Shown: positions 1-7,250 of the stretch, piece by piece
Position numbering within the stretch: the first letter of the stretch is position 1
How the letters are laid out: every line of letters starts with the position of its first letter
Program-made: the position numbers and the translations under genes
Origin: JAPUDQ01 sp964552765
GTDB taxonomy: Bacteria > Patescibacteriota > Saccharimonadia > Saccharimonadales > Saccharimonadaceae
Direction: 5' to 3'
Assembly: GCA_964552765.1 (NCBI GenBank)
Contig: CAZKIA010000021.1
Coordinates: forward strand, 1-12,217
Length of the DNA stretch: 12,217 nucleotides
The notes under the pieces: model-generated
Seen by the model: the letters and a program-made list of their open reading frames with translations, nothing else
Told to the model about the DNA's origin: nothing
Databases searched by the model: none

Positions 1-198
1 ACCAGACTGCGCACAGGTCAGAATACGATTGGTCGCATAGAGCACGCCATCGATCTGCGTAACTCCGGCATCGATATCGATGTTTTGTGCGATGATGACG
101 AGTGAAGCGGCGTCGGCAAAATGAGCGATATTCTTTTGGTAGGTTATATTGCCTGTGATACGTACGGTTTGACCTGGGGCGTAGATGAGGTATTTACC
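1..198. repeat. Direct repeat copy 1 in surface gene B
   Basis: These 198 bases match 2578-2775 without a visible difference, and the match probably runs on beyond the left edge. It ends sharply at 198; the following sequence differs at many positions (ctgaagattgg here, tttgagtccgg in the other copy). It encodes the beta-strand part of the shared C-terminal module. Confidence 0.93.
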
Positions 199-1932
199 CT
201 GAAGATTGGTGGATGTATTAATGGTAATATTCCCCGTACGGTATGCATAGTCACCATTCTGCGGTAATGTTCCTCCGGGCGGTAGCGCGGTCGCCGATGC
301 CGCGGAACCTTTCGTCGCATAAGCGCTTTTGATATCAGTGATGCAATGATCCTGTCGATAGCGACCAGTCACCCCTCCGGTATTAGCAAATGACAGACCA
401 TTCGATGGTACGCGGCCGGCTGATGAGAAGCTTGTAATGTCTCCCGTCGCGATCAACCCGTATTCACCGAATGAGCCAAAGCCGCTACTACTACTCCCCT
501 TAAAGCCTGCTAGACCTGTGCAGGGAGCACTGACTGAACCACCTGCTGAGGCATCGCTACCGATGATGGCAGAAATTGGCATACGAGCAATCGTCACGCA
601 TACTGGCGATGATTCCTTTGAGGTTTCATCATCCCAGGCACCAGGAGTCCATCGGATACGCTGGCATATCCTATCCCCCGCTGTACCACCAGTAAACGTC
701 GTTTGATAGGGTGCTGTCGTAATATCATCTCCAGCCTCAACAGACGGTGGCTTCGATCCAGATGCGGCGACTGTTTCTGCACCTCCGTTAATTATCTGGA
801 TAACCTCATAGTCGATCGTCACATCTGTCGGGTCAGCGCCCGTTGTATTCCACACTCTATGCGTCCATACAATTGGCGTACTCGCGAGTACAACCGACTG
901 CGATGATGTGGTTGTACCATCGAGCACCCACTTTTTCTTGCATGCTAGGTTGTAGTTGATACTGTCATAGGGGAGTTGAAACTGCAAAATATTAACATAG
1001 TACACACTCGATACCCATAGTCGATATTTCTTGCCCGGCTTGGCAGTGAACTCAGCCCATGCATCCTGGCTATTACCCGCATGAGGCCTGAGGGTATTCG
1101 AGCTCACCCAGTCCATCGCTGCATAGCTGGTAAATGGCACATATCCTTCTGACGCGCCAGTACTACTATATTGTTCGACTTTGATCACCATTGGCTTACC
1201 GCCTTGGATAGCTGTGTCAAAGTTATCATCATCATACATCGTGATGCGGGCCGGGGCATCTGCTGTCATGGAGCACGGTGGAGCAAATGGTATCCGGTAT
1301 TCACGGAATTCCTTATAGGGATACTCCCGAGCGACACCATACCCTGAGGCGGCCGTACTTGCCGTGTATCCGATCAATCCATCGGCATTTGTCTCTAGTT
1401 GAAAGCGGTTCTGGACAGCGTATGTCCCGACGATTGCCGCCGTCATTGTGGTTTTGTACAGCCCTGTACTCGCATCATAGACGAGAGAGCTCTTTGGGAT
1501 AATCATGGTGCCAGTACTTTTATAACAATCGCTCGCATAACTGATGTTACCTTTTATGGATGTCGCACCTGGTACAGAAAATGTTGTTACCTGCGTACCA
1601 GCGGCAAGGTTATTCCTGTTAGAATCGCGGTAATTATTGCCGCCAGGCGCTGTCATATAGGTACCCCAGCCCGCCGCACCCCAGCAGACATCTCCTCCCG
1701 TTATCGTAACGAATCGGTCATAGGAATTGTCTGGATAGTATAGTGGGATATTGATAGTGGTGATCGTCGCATCGGAATCTTGATTCAGAACATATCGAAA
1801 GACATCCCCCTCTATGGCGCCATAGTCACTAGGGTCGGGGCCGATATTTGAGACAGCGCTAACCGTACCCCCCATCAGGCAGACTCCCGCGACGACCATC
1901 AGGAACAAGAGATACTTTGCTCGCAGTATCAT
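1..1932 (-). CDS. Large secreted surface protein B, 3' end cut by window edge
   Basis: The reading frame is open for 644 codons from the ATG at 1932 to the first base of the window, so the C-terminus is missing. The start at 1932 forms an ATGA overlap with the stop of the upstream 132-aa gene and has AAGG 11 nt upstream; an in-frame ATG at 1941 is an alternative with poor spacing. Residues 1-26 are a signal peptide (basic, then hydrophobic, ending VSA). Then come beta-rich, Thr/Ser/Gly/Tyr-rich segments, and around residues 420-447 a two-Cys motif (AGDRICQRIRW ... SPVCVTI). The last ~195 residues, from ISAIIGSDASAGG on, match the C-terminal module of the 735-aa neighbour. No catalytic motif is visible. 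By export signal and composition it is an extracellular or wall-associated protein; adhesion or pilus-like function is only a guess. Sure of the gene and secretion, unsure of role. Confidence 0.85.
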   Translation of the reverse strand, partial: MILRAKYLLFLMVVAGVCLMGGTVSAVSNIGPDPSDYGAIEGDVFRYVLNQDSDATITTINIPLYYPDNSYDRFVTITGGDVCWGAAGWGTYMTAPGGNNYRDSNRNNLAAGTQVTTFSVPGATSIKGNISYASDCYKSTGTMIIPKSSLVYDASTGLYKTTMTAAIVGTYAVQNRFQLETNADGLIGYTASTAASGYGVAREYPYKEFREYRIPFAPPCSMTADAPARITMYDDDNFDTAIQGGKPMVIKVEQYSSTGASEGYVPFTSYAAMDWVSSNTLRPHAGNSQDAWAEFTAKPGKKYRLWVSSVYYVNILQFQLPYDSINYNLACKKKWVLDGTTTSSQSVVLASTPIVWTHRVWNTTGADPTDVTIDYEVIQIINGGAETVAASGSKPPSVEAGDDITTAPYQTTFTGGTAGDRICQRIRWTPGAWDDETSKESSPVCVTIARMPISAIIGSDASAGGSVSAPCTGLAGFKGSSSSGFGSFGEYGLIATGDITSFSSAGRVPSNGLSFANTGGVTGRYRQDHCITDIKSAYATKGSAASATALPPGGTLPQNGDYAYRTGNITINTSTNLQGKYLIYAPGQTVRITGNITYQKNIAHFADAASLVIIAQNIDIDAGVTQIDGVLYATNRILTCAQSG

Positions 1933-2327
1933 GTCGTGCATAGCCTTGTTAGCTCATGTTCAAATGTCACTTGGAGTGGCTGCGCATCCGGTTCAAGATT
2001 GGTACTCTCGCGCTGCAAAATTTGGCGAGCTTGATCACATTTACCGCCGCGTGCTGCACGCAACGCATTCTGACCAGCAAGATTAAACCGTACAAATGAA
2101 CCAGCCGGATACGATTCATAGATTTTCTGATTTTCGGTGATATCGGTATCAATAATTTTTGCTGCATGCTGGTCTTCGGCAGGTACAACAGTCTGTTTCG
2201 GTTTGCCCTGAAGGACATAAATGCCTATCGTCATCCCTATTGTCATCAAGATAACACCGCCAATCGCCCACATATATCCACGTGATAACGAAGTGCTTGA
2301 AACCTTAGGCTCAGATTCACTCGACAT
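1929..2327 (-). CDS. Small single-TM protein (132 aa) between two surface-protein genes
   Basis: I chose the ATG at 2327, which follows the TAA of the 735-aa gene after one base; a longer in-frame start (GTG at 2357) would overlap that gene by about 30 bases. The TGA stop overlaps the next gene as ATGA. About 18 cytoplasmic residues precede one hydrophobic segment (about residues 19-40, starting YMWAIGGVILMTIGM), followed by an 85-90 residue soluble part with two Cys and a helical stretch (AGQNALRAARGGKCDQARQIL). That stretch recalls a degenerate TPR, and the gene holds the same place before its surface-protein gene as the 183-aa TPR-like gene does in the first cassette. I do not recognise a family. 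Coupled translation suggests it works with a large surface protein, perhaps as a membrane partner or assembly factor (inference). Confidence 0.75.
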   Translation of the reverse strand: MSSESEPKVSSTSLSRGYMWAIGGVILMTIGMTIGIYVLQGKPKQTVVPAEDQHAAKIIDTDITENQKIYESYPAGSFVRFNLAGQNALRAARGGKCDQARQILQRESTNLEPDAQPLQVTFEHELTRLCTT

Positions 2328-2328
2328 A

Positions 2329-4536
2329 TTAATTCCGCGGCGGTAGCTCAGTCTCACTCACGGTCGTCAGGACAGAGCCCGTACCGAGTTCGATCGGAGC
2401 GAGAAATGCCTCAGGGCGAAGACGGTAGATTTCTGATGGTGAGTCTGTGACGATATTTCCTCCAGAGGTACGAGTAGCTATGACAGTATTTTCACTAATG
2501 AGTGCGCCGTTAACAAGGAGAGTTGGTGTGTCGCAGGGGCCGCCACTACGGAGCACTGGGTTTAGCCCTGTAGACGTACCAGACTGCGCACAGGTCAGAA
2601 TACGATTGGTCGCATAGAGCACGCCATCGATCTGCGTAACTCCGGCATCGATATCGATGTTTTGTGCGATGATGACGAGTGAAGCGGCGTCGGCAAAATG
2701 AGCGATATTCTTTTGGTAGGTTATATTGCCTGTGATACGTACGGTTTGACCTGGGGCGTAGATGAGGTATTTACCTTTGAGTCCGGTTGATGTGTTAAGG
2801 GTGACGCCGCTCGCATAGCGATAATCATTAGTACCGTTCATAGGGAGGGTCAATGTTGGTGCTGAGGCTAGGGGTGCAGCCGGCCCCCTTATCGCATAGG
2901 CGCTTTTGATATCAGTGATGCAATGTGTCGACTTGTAGTATCCATTCGTTCCACTATTAGCAAATGTCAATCCGTTTGACATAAATCCCGCAGAGGAAAA
3001 GTTTGTGATAGGCCCCGTCGCGATCAATCCATATTCACCAAATGAGCCAAAGCCACTGCTATTGCTACCTTTGAAACCTGCTGTGCCTGTACAGTTAGCA
3101 GTCAAGGAACCGCCTGCTGAGGCATCACTACCGATGATAGCCGATATCGGCGAGCGACTCACTGTCACACAGGAAACAATACTGTCGCGGTTATGCCATG
3201 GCGCACTCGAACGTATTGGTTGCTGTTCGTCGCGTGAAATGACAGATAGAACTCTACATATACGTGTCCCCGCTGGTGTCCCAGCAGGAATCGTATATGT
3301 CTCTGACGTCAGAGGGGTCGTACCTGTTTGAAATATCCGTGATGGCTGTGCCACAGTCCTACATGTAACACCCGGCCCCATAGAGGTATACGTCGGGCAA
3401 TCTACATCATCTCTAACATTTGCGCCAAAGTTGATAGTAACATTTGGAGGTACGGTGATCTCTCGTTGACCAACGCCTGTCGTATATGTCTTTGTCGGGC
3501 CGTTATTACGTACACTGTATTGAAACGTTACGGGCGCTAAGGCAGGTGCGGTAGTTACAGTTGTGTTTACTTGTGGTGTTAATGTGTATTTATACACCAC
3601 CGTCACACAGGCTGGCGTACTCCGCCCATGTCTATACTGGACACCTCCTATATAGGCGTCAGGATCCCAGCCGATGCGTTGACAATACCTCTCCCCTGCC
3701 ACGGCAGAAGCTGGTACTGTTAGTGTCGAAGGGTAATTACCCGTATACCACACAGGAAAGACACCGTGCACCCCATATGTACCTGGCACCGCAGATTCAC
3801 CACCGGTCGATGGATTATAGTTAAAGATATTTTTAGCAATCGATGGAGACTGATCTGGGCCAACATTTGTCAGCGTGTGATTGAGATTAAATACAGAACC
3901 AGGATAGGCCGGAGTTCCTGGATTCGTTATCGTAGACGTACCATTGATATCATAGGACGGTGATCGAGGAATGCCTGGAAAAGCCCCTAATGGATTCGCA
4001 CAATCGTACTTAATAACATAGTACTCCGTACCACCTTTTGAAAACACCCATGCCCCAGCGGTACCCGGTGTGTCATACCATGCAACGTCCTTATATGTAT
4101 TTTGTTTATACGTATTGCGCGTATAAGAGTACGTATCATTAAAAGAGATGATACCTCCACCCGCCACGAAAGCATTCAGGCGAGTCTGCAGCTCATCAAT
4201 ATCTGCTGATGAAACTGGTATTGTCCCTGATCCAGGGGCACTCCTACCAAGCATGGTGTTAACAATAAATGCCGTACCAACATCGTGGTTATTGCCGGTA
4301 TCTGTGCTATACGCGCGCATTGTGCTGATAAAACTATTTGCACGCTCCTGTGCGGTCGATCCATATATCATCAACCCATCTAGATACACCTTGTCGCCCC
4401 AGTCGCTAAAGTTATTCATAAAGTAACCAGTCCATTGCGCCCTCCCATAGGAAGCACTTGCAACTGATGTCACAATACCTGCTACAATAATCATAAAGAC
4501 TGCAATGACAGCCAAGCGTCGTAATGATTTCCTCAT
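2329..4536 (-). CDS. Large secreted surface protein A (735 aa)
   Basis: The ATG at 4536 overlaps the TGA of the upstream gene (ATGA) and has GGTGG 6 nt before it. Residues 1-28 are a signal peptide (MRKSLRRLAV then a hydrophobic core, ending ASA). Residues 30-200 form an N-terminal domain of unknown type. Residues about 205-315 and 320-460 look like two beta-sandwich repeats of the kind seen between surface domains; each ends with paired Cys in a motif AG-x-R-x-C ... CVTV (C285/C310; C427/C456), likely disulfides. Residues 463-735 are the module shared with the partial paralogue at 1-1932: a Gly/Ser-rich start, a segment suggestive of beta-helix strands (YLIYAPGQTVRITGNITYQ), and the tail ELPPRN. 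There is no LPxTG tail and no C-terminal membrane segment, so attachment must be by other means. Extracellular structural or adhesive role is inferred. Confidence 0.88.
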   Translation of the reverse strand: MRKSLRRLAVIAVFMIIVAGIVTSVASASYGRAQWTGYFMNNFSDWGDKVYLDGLMIYGSTAQERANSFISTMRAYSTDTGNNHDVGTAFIVNTMLGRSAPGSGTIPVSSADIDELQTRLNAFVAGGGIISFNDTYSYTRNTYKQNTYKDVAWYDTPGTAGAWVFSKGGTEYYVIKYDCANPLGAFPGIPRSPSYDINGTSTITNPGTPAYPGSVFNLNHTLTNVGPDQSPSIAKNIFNYNPSTGGESAVPGTYGVHGVFPVWYTGNYPSTLTVPASAVAGERYCQRIGWDPDAYIGGVQYRHGRSTPACVTVVYKYTLTPQVNTTVTTAPALAPVTFQYSVRNNGPTKTYTTGVGQREITVPPNVTINFGANVRDDVDCPTYTSMGPGVTCRTVAQPSRIFQTGTTPLTSETYTIPAGTPAGTRICRVLSVISRDEQQPIRSSAPWHNRDSIVSCVTVSRSPISAIIGSDASAGGSLTANCTGTAGFKGSNSSGFGSFGEYGLIATGPITNFSSAGFMSNGLTFANSGTNGYYKSTHCITDIKSAYAIRGPAAPLASAPTLTLPMNGTNDYRYASGVTLNTSTGLKGKYLIYAPGQTVRITGNITYQKNIAHFADAASLVIIAQNIDIDAGVTQIDGVLYATNRILTCAQSGTSTGLNPVLRSGGPCDTPTLLVNGALISENTVIATRTSGGNIVTDSPSEIYRLRPEAFLAPIELGTGSVLTTVSETELPPRN
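2578..2775. repeat. Direct repeat copy 2 in surface gene A
   Basis: Same orientation and frame as 1-198, identical by eye. It lies in codons of about residues 588-653 of the 735-aa protein. Upstream parts of the module (2880-3130 versus 318-560) are clearly related but differ at many third codon positions. Confidence 0.93.
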
Positions 4537-5084
4537 ACCGTACCACCAAGTCGTGTAATCTTTTGTTTCATTTCTTCTACTTCCATCCTGTAGTTGGGAG
4601 ATTTAGAATCCATCTGAGTAATCGCTTTCTTACAGTACTCGATAGCAAGTTGCTTATTACCCATCTTCTCTGCAATAATTGCAATCATCTGACTGACGGC
4701 CACTCCTGGCTTCACCGATTCAGCTTGTCGCGCAGCTGTCATCGCATCATCGTATTTTTGTGTTTGCGCCGACATGCTTGCTTTTTTGAGTAAAATCAAT
4801 TGCTTTTCATCAGCAGACTGCACCTGACTGGCGGCATCATCATACGCTTGTAGCGCTCCATTATAGTCACCTCTGGCATTCAATTCGTGACTTTTTACAT
4901 TAAGATCAGCGACGACTTGATCTGTGCCCTTTTGGGCAGTGTTTTGTTTATTATTTTTTGCAACAAACCAAGCACCTGCAACAATAATGAGAACAATAAC
5001 CAGCAGTAACACTCCTAGAGCAAAGTGTTTCTTGCTCAGGCGCGACGCCTGTTTTGTCTCTTTCGTAGAAATAATCTTCGACAT
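4533..5084 (-). CDS. Membrane-anchored TPR-like protein (183 aa)
   Basis: First gene of the four-gene operon. The ATG at 5084 has a purine-rich ribosome site (AGGGG) about 11 nt upstream. Residues 1-22 are charged and cytoplasmic, residues about 23-43 are one transmembrane helix (FALGVLLLVIVLIIVAGAWF), and the rest should lie outside the membrane. The soluble part holds helix pairs of TPR type: SHELNARGDYNGALQAYDDA (about 65-84), then AQTQKYDDAMTAARQAESVKP and AEKMGNKQLAIEYCKKAI. TPRs bind proteins, so a scaffold or partner of the surface protein encoded next, with which it shares an ATGA overlap, is a reasonable inference. It is not a recognisable pilus assembly protein. No enzymatic motif is seen. 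Confidence 0.83.
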   Translation of the reverse strand: MSKIISTKETKQASRLSKKHFALGVLLLVIVLIIVAGAWFVAKNNKQNTAQKGTDQVVADLNVKSHELNARGDYNGALQAYDDAASQVQSADEKQLILLKKASMSAQTQKYDDAMTAARQAESVKPGVAVSQMIAIIAEKMGNKQLAIEYCKKAITQMDSKSPNYRMEVEEMKQKITRLGGTV

Positions 5085-5111
5085 ACGTTATTACACCCCT
5101 CTTTGTCTCAC

Positions 5112-5120
5112 ATTGTAGCA
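5112..5120 (-). promoter_or_regulatory. Extended -10 promoter of the surface operon
   Basis: On the minus strand the sequence reads TGCTACAAT, an extended -10 (TGn plus TACAAT at 5117-5112). No good -35 is found at the right distance (AGCTAT at 5140-5135), which an extended -10 can tolerate. The predicted start of transcription near 5105 gives a leader of about 20 nt that contains the AGGGG ribosome site of the 183-aa gene. Confidence 0.5.
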
Positions 5121-5146
5121 TGACGCTTATGGTCATAGCTAGTAGT

Positions 5147-5176
5147 TTGAGTGTTCATACCCGTCCCTGTTATAAT
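5147..5176 (+). promoter_or_regulatory. ychF promoter giving a (nearly) leaderless mRNA
   Basis: TTGAGT at 5147-5152 and a perfect TATAAT at 5171-5176 are 18 bp apart. Only 8 nt separate the TATAAT from the ATG at 5185, so transcription should begin at or within about 2 nt of the start codon. There is no room for a Shine-Dalgarno sequence. Confidence 0.72.
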
Positions 5177-5184
5177 AATTGTAT

Positions 5185-6267
5185 ATGAGTCTCAGTATCG
5201 GGATCGTTGGCCTACCAAATGTCGGGAAATCGACACTTTTTAATGCACTCACCAATGCCGAAGCTCTGGCGGCGAATTATCCCTTTGCTACCATCGAGCC
5301 AAATACCGGCATTGTCCCTGTCCCCGACCCACGTCTTGCGACCCTGCAGGGCATCTACGGCAGCGAAAAAGTACTCCCTGCTACCGTAACCTTCGTCGAT
5401 ATCGCTGGCCTGGTAGCTGGGGCAAGTACTGGTGAAGGCCTGGGCAATCAATTCCTGCACAACATCCGCGAGTGCGATGCTATCGTGCATGTAGTACGGG
5501 CGTTTCACAATGACGATATCCTTCGTCACGACGACGCCCCAATTGACCCACAAAGCGACATCGAGATCATCAACACCGAACTCATCCTGGCCGATATCCA
5601 AACCATCGATCGTCATCTGCCTAAACTCCAAAAAGAAGCCAAATCCGACCCAGCCAAGCGAACCGAGTATGACCAGCTCATCACCATCCGCGACGCCCTC
5701 AATGAAGGAAAAACTGTCTCTTCTCTCAGTCTCTCAGTCTCGCAGTCTCTCAGTCTTTCCCTCCTCACTGCCAAACCCACCATCTACGCCTTCAATGTTG
5801 ACGAGGCAGGACTATCAGATAGCAATCTCCAATCCCAGATGAAATCACTCGTCGCGCCTCACGATGTCGTATTTGTCTGCGCCAAATTAGAGGAAGAGCT
5901 CCGCGGCCTCGATGAGCCCGATGCCAAAGAGTTACTGGCAAGCTACGGCGTCACTGAGTCTGGCCTGCACCAGCTCGCTCGTGCCGCCTACCATACCCTC
6001 GGGCTACAGAGCTACCTCACCGCTGGCCCCAAAGAAGTCCGCGCCTGGACAATTCACCAGGGCGATACGGCACCACAAGCTGCCGGTGTCATCCATACTG
6101 ATTTTGAGAAAGGCTTTATCGCCGCCCAAATTGTTAGTTTCCCCGACCTCGTCGAGGCAGGCTCCGAGCTAGCCGCCAAGCAAGCGGGGCGCGTCCATAC
6201 CGTGGGCCGGGACTACGTTATGCAGCCTGATGATATCGTTGAATTTCGCTTCAACGTCAAAAAATAA
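5185..6267 (+). CDS. ychF: YchF/OLA1 family P-loop ATPase/GTPase
   Basis: The 360-aa product has the usual length for YchF (about 363). The ATG at 5185 is chosen over an upstream in-frame TTG at 5179 because the protein then begins MSLSIGIVGLPNVGKS as family members do. Motifs: P-loop GLPNVGKS (residues 9-16), G3 DIAG (72-75), and NVDE (204-207) in place of the NKxD guanine-specificity motif, the family trait that lets YchF bind ATP. A coiled-coil region follows (about 140-175), and a C-terminal TGS domain (about 277-358). YchF binds ribosomes and is linked to stress responses; it is cytoplasmic. Odd: residues 178-193 (SLSLSVSQSLSLSL), just before the conserved LLTAKP, are encoded by a tandem octamer repeat. 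The gene is the only plus-strand gene and is divergent from the surface operon. Confidence 0.97.
   Translation: MSLSIGIVGLPNVGKSTLFNALTNAEALAANYPFATIEPNTGIVPVPDPRLATLQGIYGSEKVLPATVTFVDIAGLVAGASTGEGLGNQFLHNIRECDAIVHVVRAFHNDDILRHDDAPIDPQSDIEIINTELILADIQTIDRHLPKLQKEAKSDPAKRTEYDQLITIRDALNEGKTVSSLSLSVSQSLSLSLLTAKPTIYAFNVDEAGLSDSNLQSQMKSLVAPHDVVFVCAKLEEELRGLDEPDAKELLASYGVTESGLHQLARAAYHTLGLQSYLTAGPKEVRAWTIHQGDTAPQAAGVIHTDFEKGFIAAQIVSFPDLVEAGSELAAKQAGRVHTVGRDYVMQPDDIVEFRFNVKK
5723..5754 (+). repeat. Four tandem octamers inside ychF
   Basis: The unit ctctcagt occurs at 5723, 5731, 5739 (as ctcgcagt) and 5747. Because 8 is not a multiple of 3 the frame shifts through the unit, giving the Ser/Leu/Gln-rich stretch at residues 180-191. 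The reading frame is preserved on both sides. Confidence 0.9.
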
Positions 6268-6281
6268 TAGAAAATGAGAAT

Positions 6282-6320
6282 GCCCCCTACTCCACTTGCT
6301 GACGCAAGTGTTTCGGGGGC
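6282..6320 (-). terminator. Terminator between convergent ychF and sortase genes
   Basis: A nested hairpin: outer arms gccccc (6282-6287) and gggggc (6315-6320), inner arms cacttgc (6293-6299) and gcaagtg (6304-6310). On the minus strand it is followed by a T-rich run (6280 down to 6258), so it fits an intrinsic terminator for the sortase gene. On the plus strand it lies 15 nt after the ychF stop and may also stop that transcript, but lacks a T tract there. Confidence 0.7.
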
Positions 6321-6328
6321 GTATCGGA

Positions 6329-7060
6329 TCACAGAGAGCGGATGTCCTCGAACAGCCACTCGATCGCGATGTTCTCACGCGACGACGGCGAGCCGTCATT
6401 TGGCTGGAGGCAACCCAGCGTGATGAGCGTGCGTGGTTTCGGGGCGCTGCCCCAGACCTCGACACTTTCACGCAAGCTACCGGAGCCAGCACCCTTGGCG
6501 GCCGTGTGCGTAGCCGTTGCTCGATAGACAAGCCAGCGCTCACCTGAGGCGGCGGTCTTGAGCCATAGCTCGTCACCAACTGCCACGAGGAACTTCTGGG
6601 CTTGCCAGTCGTACACCGGGTTAAATGCTGCCTCACCACACCACCGACAGGTGTGCCCAGCAATGACAGACAAATCAGTCGTCTCACTGCCCGGCAACTG
6701 GTACGGCTTGCTGTCGGCAGTGTAGTAGCAGGCATCACCCAACGTCGCCGGGTGAATGTCGCCATTCTCGTCGACGGGACAGACATCAGGGAGTACCCGA
6801 AGTGTCAGCCCTACCGATGGGATACGAAGCTCTGTCGGAGCCGATGATGGCACCGATATCGCTTTGACCGTCACAATGTCCGGCGATGCAGCCGCTGAAG
6901 ACGCCTCGAGTGACGGCGCGACAACCGCGTAACTGCCGTGTGGGCCTGGCGAGGTCGAGACGGCAAGCGTCATCGGCCGCGGCCAGAGCCCGTAGACGAG
7001 CGCTGCGAGCAGCGTTGCCGTGAGTGCCCAGTAAAGCCACTGCTTTTGACGCAAACTCAT
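6329..7060 (-). CDS. Divergent sortase (membrane-anchored transpeptidase)
   Basis: Sortases cut a sorting signal near the C-terminus of surface proteins and join it to the cell wall or to another subunit. I start at ATG 7060 (243 aa): it has a strong AGAGGTGG site 8 nt upstream, and MSLRQKQWLYW leads straight into a TM helix (residues about 8-24); the open frame continues 32 codons further up but through promoter-like DNA. The fold landmarks are LRIPSVGL (78-85), the catalytic His in IAGH (H136), the catalytic Cys in TLITLGC (C217, where most sortases have TLxTC) and the Arg in SSREN (R228). Unusual: CxxC (C138, C141) just after the catalytic His, and further Cys at 94 and 111. The class cannot be assigned. 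GC-rich (line 6421-6480 is 37 of 60). The upstream gene encodes a plausible substrate. Confidence 0.87.
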   Translation of the reverse strand: MSLRQKQWLYWALTATLLAALVYGLWPRPMTLAVSTSPGPHGSYAVVAPSLEASSAAASPDIVTVKAISVPSSAPTELRIPSVGLTLRVLPDVCPVDENGDIHPATLGDACYYTADSKPYQLPGSETTDLSVIAGHTCRWCGEAAFNPVYDWQAQKFLVAVGDELWLKTAASGERWLVYRATATHTAAKGAGSGSLRESVEVWGSAPKPRTLITLGCLQPNDGSPSSRENIAIEWLFEDIRSL

Positions 7061-7141
7061 ATGCGTCACCACCTCTTTTCTCTCTGTGATCGAATTGTTA
7101 ATACCCTCGGTATGTACCGAAGATGAGGCCGTAATGCCATA

Positions 7142-7164
7142 GAGATAGTATAGCATACTATCTC
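7142..7164. promoter_or_regulatory. Perfect palindrome (10-bp arms) in the sortase promoter
   Basis: Arms gagatagtat (7142-7151) and atactatctc (7155-7164) are exact inverse complements around AGC. The site overlaps the -10 region of the sortase promoter, as an operator would. No transcription factor gene is visible in the window. Confidence 0.7.
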
Positions 7165-7184
7165 ACTAAAGTAAATATTGTCAA
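7155..7184 (-). promoter_or_regulatory. Sortase gene promoter
   Basis: On the minus strand a consensus TTGACA (7184-7179) is followed after 18 bp by TAGTAT (7160-7155). A second possible -10, the extended form TGCTATACT (7155-7147), sits slightly downstream within the palindrome. Either start leaves a leader of about 80-90 nt before ATG 7060, containing the AGAGGTGG site. Confidence 0.55.
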
Positions 7185-7187
7185 TAT
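7175..7187. promoter_or_regulatory. Second palindrome over the -35 box
   Basis: atattg (7175-7180), one central T, caatat (7182-7187): a perfect 6-bp inverted repeat that contains most of the TTGACA of the sortase promoter. Its centre is about 28 bp from the centre of the larger palindrome. Confidence 0.5.
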
Positions 7188-7216
7188 GTGCAGGATGGGG
7201 AGATAAAAAATTGAGA

Positions 7217-7247
7217 AGGGCCTCGTCGCTGGATGCGACGTGGCCCT
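7217..7247 (-). terminator. Intrinsic terminator after the repeat-rich surface gene
   Basis: Arms agggcc-t-cgtcgc (7217-7229) and gcgacg-t-ggccct (7235-7247) form a 12-bp stem with one T/T mismatch and a 5-nt loop. On the minus strand six T residues follow (7210-7205) after a 6-nt spacer. It lies about 60 nt after the stop of the surface gene and separates it from the sortase promoter. Confidence 0.8.
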
Positions 7248-7250
7248 AGT

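Noticed and set aside
437..1743. Short plus-strand ORFs across 437-1743
   Set aside because: They lie opposite the continuous minus-strand frame of surface gene B; the 437 and 3005 ORFs resemble each other only because the genes beneath them are paralogous.
5212..5631. 139-aa minus-strand ORF within ychF
   Set aside because: Antisense to the conserved GTPase domain; no features of its own.
6169..6786. 205-aa minus-strand ORF overlapping the sortase
   Set aside because: Arg/Ser-rich shadow in another frame of the sortase gene; the sortase frame has the His, Cys and Arg motifs.
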